Below are positions 1 to 7,171 of a DNA stretch of 22,797 nt, in pieces. The notes below the pieces were generated by a model. The model was given only the letters and a program-made list of their open reading frames with translations, was not told the origin of the DNA and did no database searches. How positions within the stretch are numbered: the first letter of the stretch is position 1; each line of letters starts with the position of its first letter. Source of the stretch: Holosporales bacterium (lineage in GTDB: Bacteria; Pseudomonadota; Alphaproteobacteria; RUG11792); NCBI GenBank assembly GCA_031267545.1, contig JAIRYU010000023.1, forward strand, positions 1 through 22,797, in the 5' to 3' direction. The position numbers were made by a program, and so were the translations under genes.

Positions 1-1564
1 AAAATTCTCTGACGCTACTAAATTCGCGTATGGCATTTACGAGTTCATTCAAGCTTTCAAGGTGTGCCTCGTCTTCGATATCCTTCGATTCCTGTAGCAT
101 TTTTGCGTACCCGGACTCCGCTAATATTTTTCTCATTAGATCCTGTGGATTAAGGATTGAAGCTTCGTCGCCCCATCTGTCAATGTCTTCAAAAAATTTC
201 ACTAATTTGTGATTATCAGACTTTCTGGCGGCGCTTGGTATTGAGATTCTATCTGTCTTGGCAACGTCATGAAAATTATTAAGCGAGATTGCGCCGATAC
301 CGCGCTTTGGTATGTTTACGATTCTTTCGAAAGCAATACCGTCGTCCTTATTCATGATCAACCTCAGATACGCAATTGCGTCTTTTACCTCTTTCCGCTC
401 ATAAAATCTGACGCCGCCAACAACAATGTATGGAATTCCGACAATTAGCATTCTCTCTTCAAATGCCCTTGTTTGGAAGGTTGCCCTCACTAATATTGCT
501 ATTTCGTTATAACGCAATCCGTTTTGCTTTTTATTGGAGATTAACGACGTTATGAATTGCGCTTCTGACGTCGGATCCCGCAGCGCCTTGACGATTACAG
601 GAAGTCCGTCTTCCAACTCCGTCCAAAAATCTTTTTCCATCCTTGCGGAATTATTTGCGATAAGCCCTCTTGCCGCATTGATAATATTCTTGGTCGACCT
701 ATAATTTTGGCCTAATTTTATGACTGTTGGATTTTTAAAATCCCTACCAAACTCGAGTATGTTTCCAACATCGGCTCCGCGCCAGCTGTATATAGATTGG
801 TCATCGTCCCCCACGCAACAGATGTTCCCGCGAGCCTTTGATAGTAACGTGAGCCAAATTCGCTGCGCGGTATTGCTATCCTGATACTCATCCGCCATAA
901 TGTATTTAAATTTATCTTGATATCGCCTCAGCGTATCGCCATCATATTTAAATATCTCGCTGGAAATTTTCAGTATATCTCCAAAATCTATTGCGTCAAG
1001 CGCCGCCAGTTCTCTTTGGTATAAAGGAAAAATTTTGCTTGCCGTAGCTTCCGCGGAAAACCCGGAAGATAAACCAATCACATCGGCGGGATCCTTGCAT
1101 TTATCTTTCCATTGATTAATGTGGGATGCAATTTGCCTCGGTTTGTATTTCTTGTCGTCTATCCCAATCTCCTTAGCGAGTTTCTTGACGATCCTCGCTT
1201 GATCATCAGCGTCAACTATCGCGAAGTCGGCGGTCCTGTAGAACTTGGCATGAAGCGGTCTAATCATTCTGAGGGCCAAAGAATGAAAGGTTCCAATCCA
1301 CAACGAGCTATCATTTGGCGCAGAAAATCCATTTTCAACGAGAAGGCTTACCGCGCGATTTTTCATTTCTTTGGCGGCTTTATTCGTAAATGTTACCGCC
1401 AAAATTTCATCGATTGAACACAGGCCATTCAAAACAAGATACGCTATCCTAGAGGTCAAGACCTTTGTTTTCCCAGTACCGGCGCTGGCCAGAACTAGAA
1501 TCGCCCCATCTGTCGTTTCAACCGCTTTTCTTTGTCGTTCATTTAAAAACGAAAGATCAAACAC
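1..1564 (-). CDS. uvrD: UvrD/Rep-family superfamily 1 DNA helicase (5' part; runs off the left edge)
   Basis: ATP-dependent 3'-5' DNA helicase of the UvrD/PcrA/Rep group, used in nucleotide-excision and mismatch repair and at stalled forks. About 521 codons are visible; UvrD is usually about 720, so the C-terminal third lies outside the window. Motifs appear in the normal order. Walker A is ASAGTGKT at residues 26-33, where AGAGSGKT is the common form. Motif Ia is TFTNKAAKEM near residue 60 and Ib is GTFHSLALR. Motif II is DEYQDSN at 225-231, motif III is GDDDQSIYSWRG near 249, and motif IV is LGQNYRST. The start is GTG at 1564: an in-frame TAA lies two codons upstream and no ATG is in frame before Walker A. 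No clear Shine-Dalgarno is visible. The gene diverges from the ABC permease at 1729. Whether it is UvrD or a close paralogue cannot be settled from the N-terminal part. Confidence 0.93.
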   Translation of the reverse strand, partial: MFDLSFLNERQRKAVETTDGAILVLASAGTGKTKVLTSRIAYLVLNGLCSIDEILAVTFTNKAAKEMKNRAVSLLVENGFSAPNDSSLWIGTFHSLALRMIRPLHAKFYRTADFAIVDADDQARIVKKLAKEIGIDDKKYKPRQIASHINQWKDKCKDPADVIGLSSGFSAEATASKIFPLYQRELAALDAIDFGDILKISSEIFKYDGDTLRRYQDKFKYIMADEYQDSNTAQRIWLTLLSKARGNICCVGDDDQSIYSWRGADVGNILEFGRDFKNPTVIKLGQNYRSTKNIINAARGLIANNSARMEKDFWTELEDGLPVIVKALRDPTSEAQFITSLISNKKQNGLRYNEIAILVRATFQTRAFEERMLIVGIPYIVVGGVRFYERKEVKDAIAYLRLIMNKDDGIAFERIVNIPKRGIGAISLNNFHDVAKTDRISIPSAARKSDNHKLVKFFEDIDRWGDEASILNPQDLMRKILAESGYAKMLQESKDIEDEAHLESLNELVNAIREFSSVREF

Positions 1565-1728
1565 TGATTACGCATACCGCGCTTAGGAACCGGGTGCGAT
1601 GGTACCACATTTAGACTGCGGTTTTCATCACGAACATCGAAATCGATCGAAAGAAGTTGGAGCATAACATATGTGCGGCGTTTGGGATATAATGGACTTG
1701 GAGACGTCTGGACAGTAGCCTTTAAGAA
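1565..1728. promoter_or_regulatory. Divergent intergenic region with a TATAAT element
   Basis: This 164-bp spacer separates the helicase (minus) from the ABC permease (plus). On the plus strand a perfect -10 hexamer TATAAT lies at 1688-1693, about 35 bp before the first ATG of the permease. The hexamer 17 bp upstream of it (TAACAT) is a poor -35, so promoter function is only suggested. No RNA gene or ORF of note is seen. Confidence 0.3.
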
Positions 1729-2850
1729 ATGCTTTTTGACGGAGTGGGGGCGCTTATGAAGAAGGAGCTTCTTAGCTTGCTACGAGAGCCTAAGAGCGCG
1801 TTTTCAATATTTTTCCCAATCGTAATTTTTCTGACGATCTTTGTGTTTGCAACCACGAAAGACGTGGAAAATTCGAGGGTTGTTATTTTGAATAAAGATC
1901 ATGGCGCATCCGGGGTAGCTCTACTCGACAAAATCGTGAACACCTCAGTTTTCAGTGACGCTACGTATGTCGCTAACGAGGCGGGCCTCAGTAAGAAGAT
2001 TGACACGGAGGATGCGTTCATAGGCATATCAATTCCAGAAAACTTTTCCAGGAACTTGACTTCCGGCAAGGGAGTCGACATTCAGGTGATAACGGATGGT
2101 CGGCGAACGAATGCCGCAATGATTGCTTATGGATATATCTCGCAGATATTATCGAAGTTCCAGGAATCGAGTCATGCTGCCACACAGCGGTCTGCGCCTT
2201 CCGTTACAGTCAGAACCTGGTACAATCCCAACAAAAATCAGAGGTGGTTTTCCGTAACGAATTTGGTGTGCATGATCATAGTATCGCAGGCGATTATGTT
2301 GACGGCTCTTTCGATAGCCAGGGAAAAGGAAGAGGGAACATTTGACCAGCTGCTCGTGACTCCAATAAAGCCGCTCGGGATGCTTCTAGGAAAGATTGCG
2401 CCGAGCGCATTGATCAGCGTATTCATGGGAATCTGCATAATGTTTTTAGGAAGCCTTTTCTACGGAGTTCCAATAAGCGGCAGTCTTATGATGATGTTGT
2501 GTTTCATGTTCGTGTTTGTAATATCGGTCGTTGGAATTGGGGTCTGTATAGCGGCCTTTGCAAATACGCAACAACAGGCGATGCTTGGAACGTTCTTGTT
2601 TCAGATGCCGATGACGTCTTTGTCAGGACTTATGTCGCCGGTCGAAAGCGTTTCAAATCCCATCCTTAAGGCGTTTACGAAGTGCAATCCGGTGATGTAT
2701 GGCAATAAGATCGTAAAAGGTATTATGCTAAAGGATATGTCATGGGGCGGAGCGATCGAAAATATGTTGCCAATAGCGATAATTGGGATTGCGGTCTTGG
2801 TGATCGCATCCGTGGTATTCATGAAAAAGCGCAGAATTAAGGTTTTTTGA
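1729..2850 (+). CDS. ABC-2 type transporter permease (YhhJ-like)
   Basis: Membrane subunit of an ABC-2 exporter. At 373 aa it matches E. coli YhhJ in length, and YhhJ-like segments recur: ATRMSQAF-like region, RWFSVTNLVCMI, REKEEGTFDQLLVTPI and LSGLMSPVESV. Topology is typical: an N-terminal membrane helix at about residues 22-42, a roughly 140-residue periplasmic loop, then five or six hydrophobic segments from about residue 175 to the basic C-terminus. The start may be ATG 1729 (weak AAGA upstream) or ATG 1756 (MKKELLS, with GGAG 12 nt upstream); both keep the first helix. The partner ATPase and HlyD-like adaptor that usually accompany this family are not adjacent in the window. The stop lies 2 nt before the M48 protease start, so the two are probably co-transcribed. 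The substrate is unknown. Confidence 0.88.
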   Translation: MLFDGVGALMKKELLSLLREPKSAFSIFFPIVIFLTIFVFATTKDVENSRVVILNKDHGASGVALLDKIVNTSVFSDATYVANEAGLSKKIDTEDAFIGISIPENFSRNLTSGKGVDIQVITDGRRTNAAMIAYGYISQILSKFQESSHAATQRSAPSVTVRTWYNPNKNQRWFSVTNLVCMIIVSQAIMLTALSIAREKEEGTFDQLLVTPIKPLGMLLGKIAPSALISVFMGICIMFLGSLFYGVPISGSLMMMLCFMFVFVISVVGIGVCIAAFANTQQQAMLGTFLFQMPMTSLSGLMSPVESVSNPILKAFTKCNPVMYGNKIVKGIMLKDMSWGGAIENMLPIAIIGIAVLVIASVVFMKKRRIKVF

Positions 2851-2852
2851 AA

Positions 2853-4214
2853 ATGAAGAAATGGCGCATGAGATTCATAGTGTTGTTATTGGTAGCTGCG
2901 TTCTCCGCTCAGAGCGCGTTCTCAAGCAGGCCTACGGACGGTATATTACTAGACGATGAGACAGAAAATTTTCTCCAAGAAATAATACGCGCGATTACCG
3001 GCGCTCTTGGATTCAAGCAAGAAATTCCTGCGCTGGTGTCTAGCTCTCAGTCCCTGAACGCGGCGGCGACTGAAGACGGGCGTATCATCATCAATGCTGG
3101 CGCAATATTGCGATGCTCCGACGTTAAGGAGCTTATTGCGATTATTGCCCACGAGATCGGTCATATAGACGGTCGGCATATTGTAGCTCTTCGCGCCTAT
3201 GTTCCAGAGGCATATGCGGTTGGATTGATCCCTATGTTAATCGGCGTAGTGGCGACAGCAGTCTCTGGCGATTCAGCTCCGTTATTAGCCGGAGTGATTG
3301 GCAGGCAATCGTTTGTTGCCGGGAAGATGCTTTGCAAACTGCGCCAAAAAGAGAGCGAGGCAGATACGAGAGCGGCCCAGGCAATGAAAAAACTTGGATG
3401 GTTTATTTTCCCGTCGTTCATATCGCTACATAAAAAGCTCGCCGAAAATTTCGGCGGTATGTGCGCCCCATACTTATTGACGCATCCTCTTCCAGAAGAT
3501 CGAATGGCGAAGTATGAAAGGTACAGCAAGGAACAAGGCGTATGTTCGCCGCAGGTTTTAAAATTGCTAAACGAGTGGCAGAACGTATTCGTAAGGCTGC
3601 GAGCCAAACTCAATGCGATGCTTACGGCTCCGAACGATGTGTTGGCGATCACCGCGCGTCAGCGGGATGCAGCCGAGACGTATGCAAGATCCATCGCGTT
3701 GTATAGATGTTTTAAGTATAGGGAGGCGCGCGCTATTGCCGGCGTTCTGAGCGCGGATGCGGCTAAAAATGGGACGGATGCGGCTCATTACATCGAAATA
3801 GAAGCTATGTGTCTTATTCGCATGAAGCAGTGCGCTGCGGCAGCCGAAATGTGCTTTGCCGTTTTGAAGAATGATAAAGGGGCTCGAATAATACACAGAG
3901 ATCTGGGGCTAATATATGGAGATGCGGTTGTCGAGGGGGAACTGACGCGCGAATGTCAATTCGCCATTAATATTTTAACAAAAATTAAATTACACAATCC
4001 GTACATTACTTACGTAAATAACTTGCTTGGCAAGCTATATGCTCTTAATAATCAAAACGATGAGGCCGCTCTATGCGCTGCCGAAACCGCCTTTCAAAAC
4101 GGCGATTATGAAATTGCATTGTTGCATGCAAAGAAGGCGTTATTATCCCCGCGAACTAAAATACGCGGCCAGGATATGATTAATAAAATAAAACAACAGC
4201 GTAAGGCAGATTGA
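2853..4214 (+). CDS. Exported M48-family zinc metalloprotease with TPR-like C-terminus (BepA-like)
   Basis: Periplasmic protease of the M48 family. Relatives such as BepA degrade or help assemble misfolded outer-membrane proteins. A signal peptide is clear at residues 1-25: basic MKKWRMR, then the core FIVLLLVAAFSAQ and Ala/Ser-rich residues. The zinc motif is HEIGH at residues 100-104, and the third ligand is probably Glu169 in ESEAD. A hydrophobic segment lies between them at about 122-148. Residues from about 260 onward look like degenerate helical TPR repeats, as in BepA. The full length of 453 aa is close to BepA's 487. The chosen start is ATG 2853, with TAAGG about 11 nt upstream; an in-frame TTG at 2847 is less likely. 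It follows the ABC permease with a 2-nt gap. Envelope quality control is the likely role, by family. Confidence 0.87.
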   Translation: MKKWRMRFIVLLLVAAFSAQSAFSSRPTDGILLDDETENFLQEIIRAITGALGFKQEIPALVSSSQSLNAAATEDGRIIINAGAILRCSDVKELIAIIAHEIGHIDGRHIVALRAYVPEAYAVGLIPMLIGVVATAVSGDSAPLLAGVIGRQSFVAGKMLCKLRQKESEADTRAAQAMKKLGWFIFPSFISLHKKLAENFGGMCAPYLLTHPLPEDRMAKYERYSKEQGVCSPQVLKLLNEWQNVFVRLRAKLNAMLTAPNDVLAITARQRDAAETYARSIALYRCFKYREARAIAGVLSADAAKNGTDAAHYIEIEAMCLIRMKQCAAAAEMCFAVLKNDKGARIIHRDLGLIYGDAVVEGELTRECQFAINILTKIKLHNPYITYVNNLLGKLYALNNQNDEAALCAAETAFQNGDYEIALLHAKKALLSPRTKIRGQDMINKIKQQRKAD

Positions 4215-4378
4215 TTTAAACTAAAAAGGGTTAGCCGTATAATCTCGTGAGGCGACTTTGCAGCGGGCCTAGTATATACGCGACACATGCGCGTAAGACA
4301 ATCCAGTGAGGAATATCAAATTTATTCCGAGCCGCTAACTATGTTATCATTGCCCCGCGGTTATTACATATTGAGCCG
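4215..4378. other. Intergenic region, no gene seen
   Basis: These 164 bp separate the protease from the RNase D-like gene. A TATAAT occurs at 4238-4243 on the plus strand, but no -35 stands at 16-18 bp. No tRNA fold or convincing terminator was found. Confidence 0.3.
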
Positions 4379-5008
4379 ATGTTATCGTTGGATATAAAGC
4401 TATACAGGGGCGATCTTCCGGATGAGTTCATGGCCGGCGTACGTCAGTCTATTGCGGTTGACACGGAAGCGATGGGGTTGTCGCCGCATCGAGACCGATT
4501 GTGCGTAGTGCAGTTTTGCTGCGGCGACGACAGATGCTGCCTAGTTCAGTTCGACGACTACGCGAATGCTCATAACGTCAGATCCGTTTTGCGCGACGAT
4601 AAAATATTGAAGATATTTCACTATGCCAGATTCGACGTGTCGATGTTTTATAAACATCTCGGGGTTATGGCGCAAAACGTCTATTGCACAAAGATCGCAT
4701 CCAAGTTTGCTAGGACGTACGCGGCCGGACATAGTCTTCGAGACTTATGTCTTGAGCTCCTTGGGGTTGAGATATCGAAGGAGCAGACATGTACAGATTG
4801 GGGAGGCGAGCATCTTACGGAAGCGCAACAGGAGTACGCCGCTACGGATGTGATATACTTACATGCGCTAAAGGCGAAACTCGATTCAATGCTATACCGG
4901 GAGGGAAGATACGATATGGCGATGAAGTGTTTTGATTTCCTGCAAACGAGAGTTATCCTCGATTTGACGGCTGGAGAACAGTATGATATTTTCTCGCATT
5001 CGACATAG
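4379..5008 (+). CDS. rnd: RNase D-like 3'-5' exonuclease (short form, DEDDy)
   Basis: 3'-5' exoribonuclease of the DEDDy family, expected to trim 3' ends of tRNA precursors and other stable RNAs in the cytoplasm. Exo I is AVDTEAMGL with D28 and E30, Exo II is HYARFDVSMF with D86, and Exo III is YAATDVIYL with Y153 and D157. All four acidic residues and the Tyr are therefore present. At 209 aa it lacks the C-terminal HRDC domains of E. coli RNase D (375 aa), which is the usual state in many alphaproteobacteria. ATG 4379 is the first start; only a weak GAG precedes it. KdsD begins 21 bp downstream. In many alphaproteobacteria an rnd-type gene also stands just before kpsF/kdsD and the lpt genes, so this pairing is probably ancestral. 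Confidence 0.9.
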   Translation: MLSLDIKLYRGDLPDEFMAGVRQSIAVDTEAMGLSPHRDRLCVVQFCCGDDRCCLVQFDDYANAHNVRSVLRDDKILKIFHYARFDVSMFYKHLGVMAQNVYCTKIASKFARTYAAGHSLRDLCLELLGVEISKEQTCTDWGGEHLTEAQQEYAATDVIYLHALKAKLDSMLYREGRYDMAMKCFDFLQTRVILDLTAGEQYDIFSHST

Positions 5009-5029
5009 ACGCGGGTTAGGCGAGGGAAC

Positions 5030-5977
5030 ATGAATACTTTAGACGAGGCAAGGCGCGCAATTCAGAAGGAAGCTGAGGCTCTACTTGAGCTCGCGCGACA
5101 TATGCCCTCGAACTTCGAGGATGCCGTTGATCTAATCTTTCGGTCACGAGGAAGGTTGGTTGTTTCCGGCATTGGGAAGAGCGGACATATAGGTAGAAAG
5201 ATTTCGTCTACCATGTCTTCGTTGGGGCAAAAATCGTTTTTCGTTCATCCAAGCGAGGCGCCCCATGGAGATCTTGGGATGATCGATACAGAGGACGTTT
5301 TGCTGGCGATATCGTATTCCGGCAAGTCTGTAGAGCTGCTGCCGATCGTGGAGTTTTGCAAACGTATCGGCGTGAAAATAATTTCAATCTCTGGGCATAT
5401 GACGTCAACGTTGTCGAAGAATTCAGACGTGGCGCTGCATCTTCCTGTAATTGAAGAAGCATGTCCGCTTGGGATTACGCCCACCTCGTCGTCTACGGCT
5501 ACCCTAGCGCTAGGCGACGCTTTGGCAATTTCGTTATTGTCTCGCAGGCGTTTTTCCCGCGAGCGGTTTAAAGAGCTGCACCCAGGCGGAATACTTGGTC
5601 GCAAACTATCGTTTGCGTTTGACGTTATGCGCAAAGAGATTCCGCTTTTGTCTTTGGGCCAGTCGATGCAGCAGGCGGTCATATCAATGACTGAAGGGAA
5701 ATTAGGATGTGTCGGAATCATAGATGTCGACGGCAAATTGGCGGGGGTGATAACCGACGGTGATTTGCGGCGCAATATGTCGGACAATTTGCTGTCGCTG
5801 AGCGTTGACAACGTTATGACAAAAACTCCAGTTACGATATCAAAGGACGTATTCTTGGTTGACGTATTGGTGATGATGGAGAGCAAAAAAATTACCAATA
5901 TATTCGTAGTTAGAGAGGATGGCATTCCTATCGGCGTCATTCACATCCATGACGTCGTAACCGAGAAGATTGTTTAA
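5030..5977 (+). CDS. kdsD: Arabinose-5-phosphate isomerase KdsD/KpsF
   Basis: Interconverts D-ribulose 5-phosphate and D-arabinose 5-phosphate, the first step towards Kdo of lipopolysaccharide. At 315 aa it has the full family architecture. The SIS domain covers residues 35-190, with GIGKSGHIGRK, HPSEAPHGDLGM and SYSGKSVELLPI. Two CBS domains follow at about 205-260 (VITDGDLRRNM) and 268-315 (VMTKTPVTI and GVIHIHDVV). Start ATG 5030 follows a GCGAGGGAAC ribosome-binding region. It lies 21 bp after the RNase D gene and directly before the LD-carboxypeptidase, so the three probably form one transcript. Its presence implies that the organism makes, or until recently made, Kdo. No other Kdo or lipid A gene lies in this window, and the lptCAB genes that often follow are absent here. 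Confidence 0.95.
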   Translation: MNTLDEARRAIQKEAEALLELARHMPSNFEDAVDLIFRSRGRLVVSGIGKSGHIGRKISSTMSSLGQKSFFVHPSEAPHGDLGMIDTEDVLLAISYSGKSVELLPIVEFCKRIGVKIISISGHMTSTLSKNSDVALHLPVIEEACPLGITPTSSSTATLALGDALAISLLSRRRFSRERFKELHPGGILGRKLSFAFDVMRKEIPLLSLGQSMQQAVISMTEGKLGCVGIIDVDGKLAGVITDGDLRRNMSDNLLSLSVDNVMTKTPVTISKDVFLVDVLVMMESKKITNIFVVREDGIPIGVIHIHDVVTEKIV

Positions 5978-6003
5978 ACATGTTTTTTAAGTATGGAGGC
6001 AAA

Positions 6004-6969
6004 ATGTTGAGCGTAAAAACAGTAAATATTCTAAAAAGAATTACTCTTGCCGTAGGATTGGCATTGAGTTTTTGCTCTATAAATTACGGAAGCGCGACGC
6101 GCGTATTTACCTGCGGGGGGATTCGCATATGTCCAATATGTCCTTCAAGCGGGCTTACGCCAGACGAGGCCGATGCAATTGCGCGATCGTGGGGAGTGGA
6201 TGTTAGTCGTTACATTACCGGATCGTCTGAGGATCAGGTATTTGCTGATCCAATTAAGAAGTTTCATCTACTGGACGATGCCCTTCGATCTAACGCAGAC
6301 GTGGTGTGGGCAGTTCGAGGAGGGTATGGCCTAGACAAAGTGATGCCCATGGTCATTGGAAAACATTACCCAAATCGCAAGATAATTATTGGCTACAGCG
6401 ATAGCTCATCGCTCCTCATATATATGTCCCAAAGGCATGGTTGGCAGGCGATAAACGGCCCAAGTCTAAAAGAAATGGCTCTCGGTAGTAAATCGCTTAA
6501 ATCACGGAATGCAATTATGGATTTTCTAGAGGGACGCGTTACTACGCTTAGGTTGAACGGCCTTGTCCCGATTAACGCCGCGGCGAATACAGCCGGAGCG
6601 TTATTCGGAAAGGTTACAGGGGGAAACTTAACGTGCGTCGTTTCCGGCATAGGCGCTCCATGGTGTGTTTGGACTGATGGAAGAATCTTATTTTTGGAAG
6701 ATACAAATGTGGATGGATATCGCCTTGATAGACTCCTGGCGCATCTAAAGCATGCTGGATTACTAAATGGCGTTGTTGCAATAGTTTTTGGTAACTTTGG
6801 CGGAGGCAGTACAAAAAAGGTTCTGAAAAATTTCGCCAATCAATTGAAAATTCCCGTTTACCAAACCCTCCAATTTGGACATGAAAACGAAAACATGCCT
6901 ATCGGATATGAGTTCCATGGGACTATCATGCGCGTTCATAACGAATATGAGCTGACCATGCGGCAATAA
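6004..6969 (+). CDS. ldcA: LD-carboxypeptidase (S66 family) with a predicted signal peptide
   Basis: Serine peptidase of family S66, which removes the terminal D-Ala from murein tetrapeptides during peptidoglycan recycling. The catalytic triad is visible: Ser132 in GYSDSSSLL, Glu232 in FLED and His293 in FGHENE, with spacing like that of characterised LdcA. The conserved WAVRGGYGLDK segment precedes the Ser. The start at 6004 is preferred because GGAGG lies at 5995-5999; ATG 5980 in the same frame would add eight residues. Upstream of the usual S66 start there is a basic n-region (VNILKRI), a hydrophobic core (TLAVGLALSFCSI) and a possible cleavage site at GSA-TR. This suggests periplasmic export, whereas E. 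coli LdcA is cytoplasmic. Two Cys pairs flank the start of the domain (CGGIRICPIC). MccF-like immunity proteins share the fold, but the murein role is more likely. Confidence 0.88.
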   Translation: MLSVKTVNILKRITLAVGLALSFCSINYGSATRVFTCGGIRICPICPSSGLTPDEADAIARSWGVDVSRYITGSSEDQVFADPIKKFHLLDDALRSNADVVWAVRGGYGLDKVMPMVIGKHYPNRKIIIGYSDSSSLLIYMSQRHGWQAINGPSLKEMALGSKSLKSRNAIMDFLEGRVTTLRLNGLVPINAAANTAGALFGKVTGGNLTCVVSGIGAPWCVWTDGRILFLEDTNVDGYRLDRLLAHLKHAGLLNGVVAIVFGNFGGGSTKKVLKNFANQLKIPVYQTLQFGHENENMPIGYEFHGTIMRVHNEYELTMRQ

Positions 6970-7074
6970 AAGGTTGCCGGTCGGCTCTTCTTAGCCGTTG
7001 CCAAGGCCAACTGCGCCGCCACGAAACAATACGCAAAATTCAAAAGGTAGGCGAATCCCATAAATGGACCAATA

Positions 7075-7103
7075 TTGAATAGTAAGCTGGAATGTGATAA
7101 GAT
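7075..7103 (+). promoter_or_regulatory. Candidate sigma-70 promoter of the repeat-protein gene
   Basis: TTGAAT at 7075-7080 and TAAGAT at 7098-7103 are spaced by 17 bp. A TGA just before the -10 forms an extended -10 element (TGaTAAGAT). It lies about 70 bp upstream of the start codon at 7172. Each hexamer matches consensus at 4 of 6 positions. Confidence 0.4.
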
Positions 7104-7171
7104 AACGTAGAAGGTGGCGACTAGCTCGGAGGATATCCGGGTGACTGTCGCTGAAAGGAAGGACGAAAATA

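Noticed and set aside
1112..1586. Plus-strand frames across the helicase region
   Set aside because: They overlap the UvrD motifs on the other strand and have no family character.
5245..5940. A 231-codon minus-strand frame within kdsD
   Set aside because: Antisense shadow of a clearly identified enzyme with complete domains.
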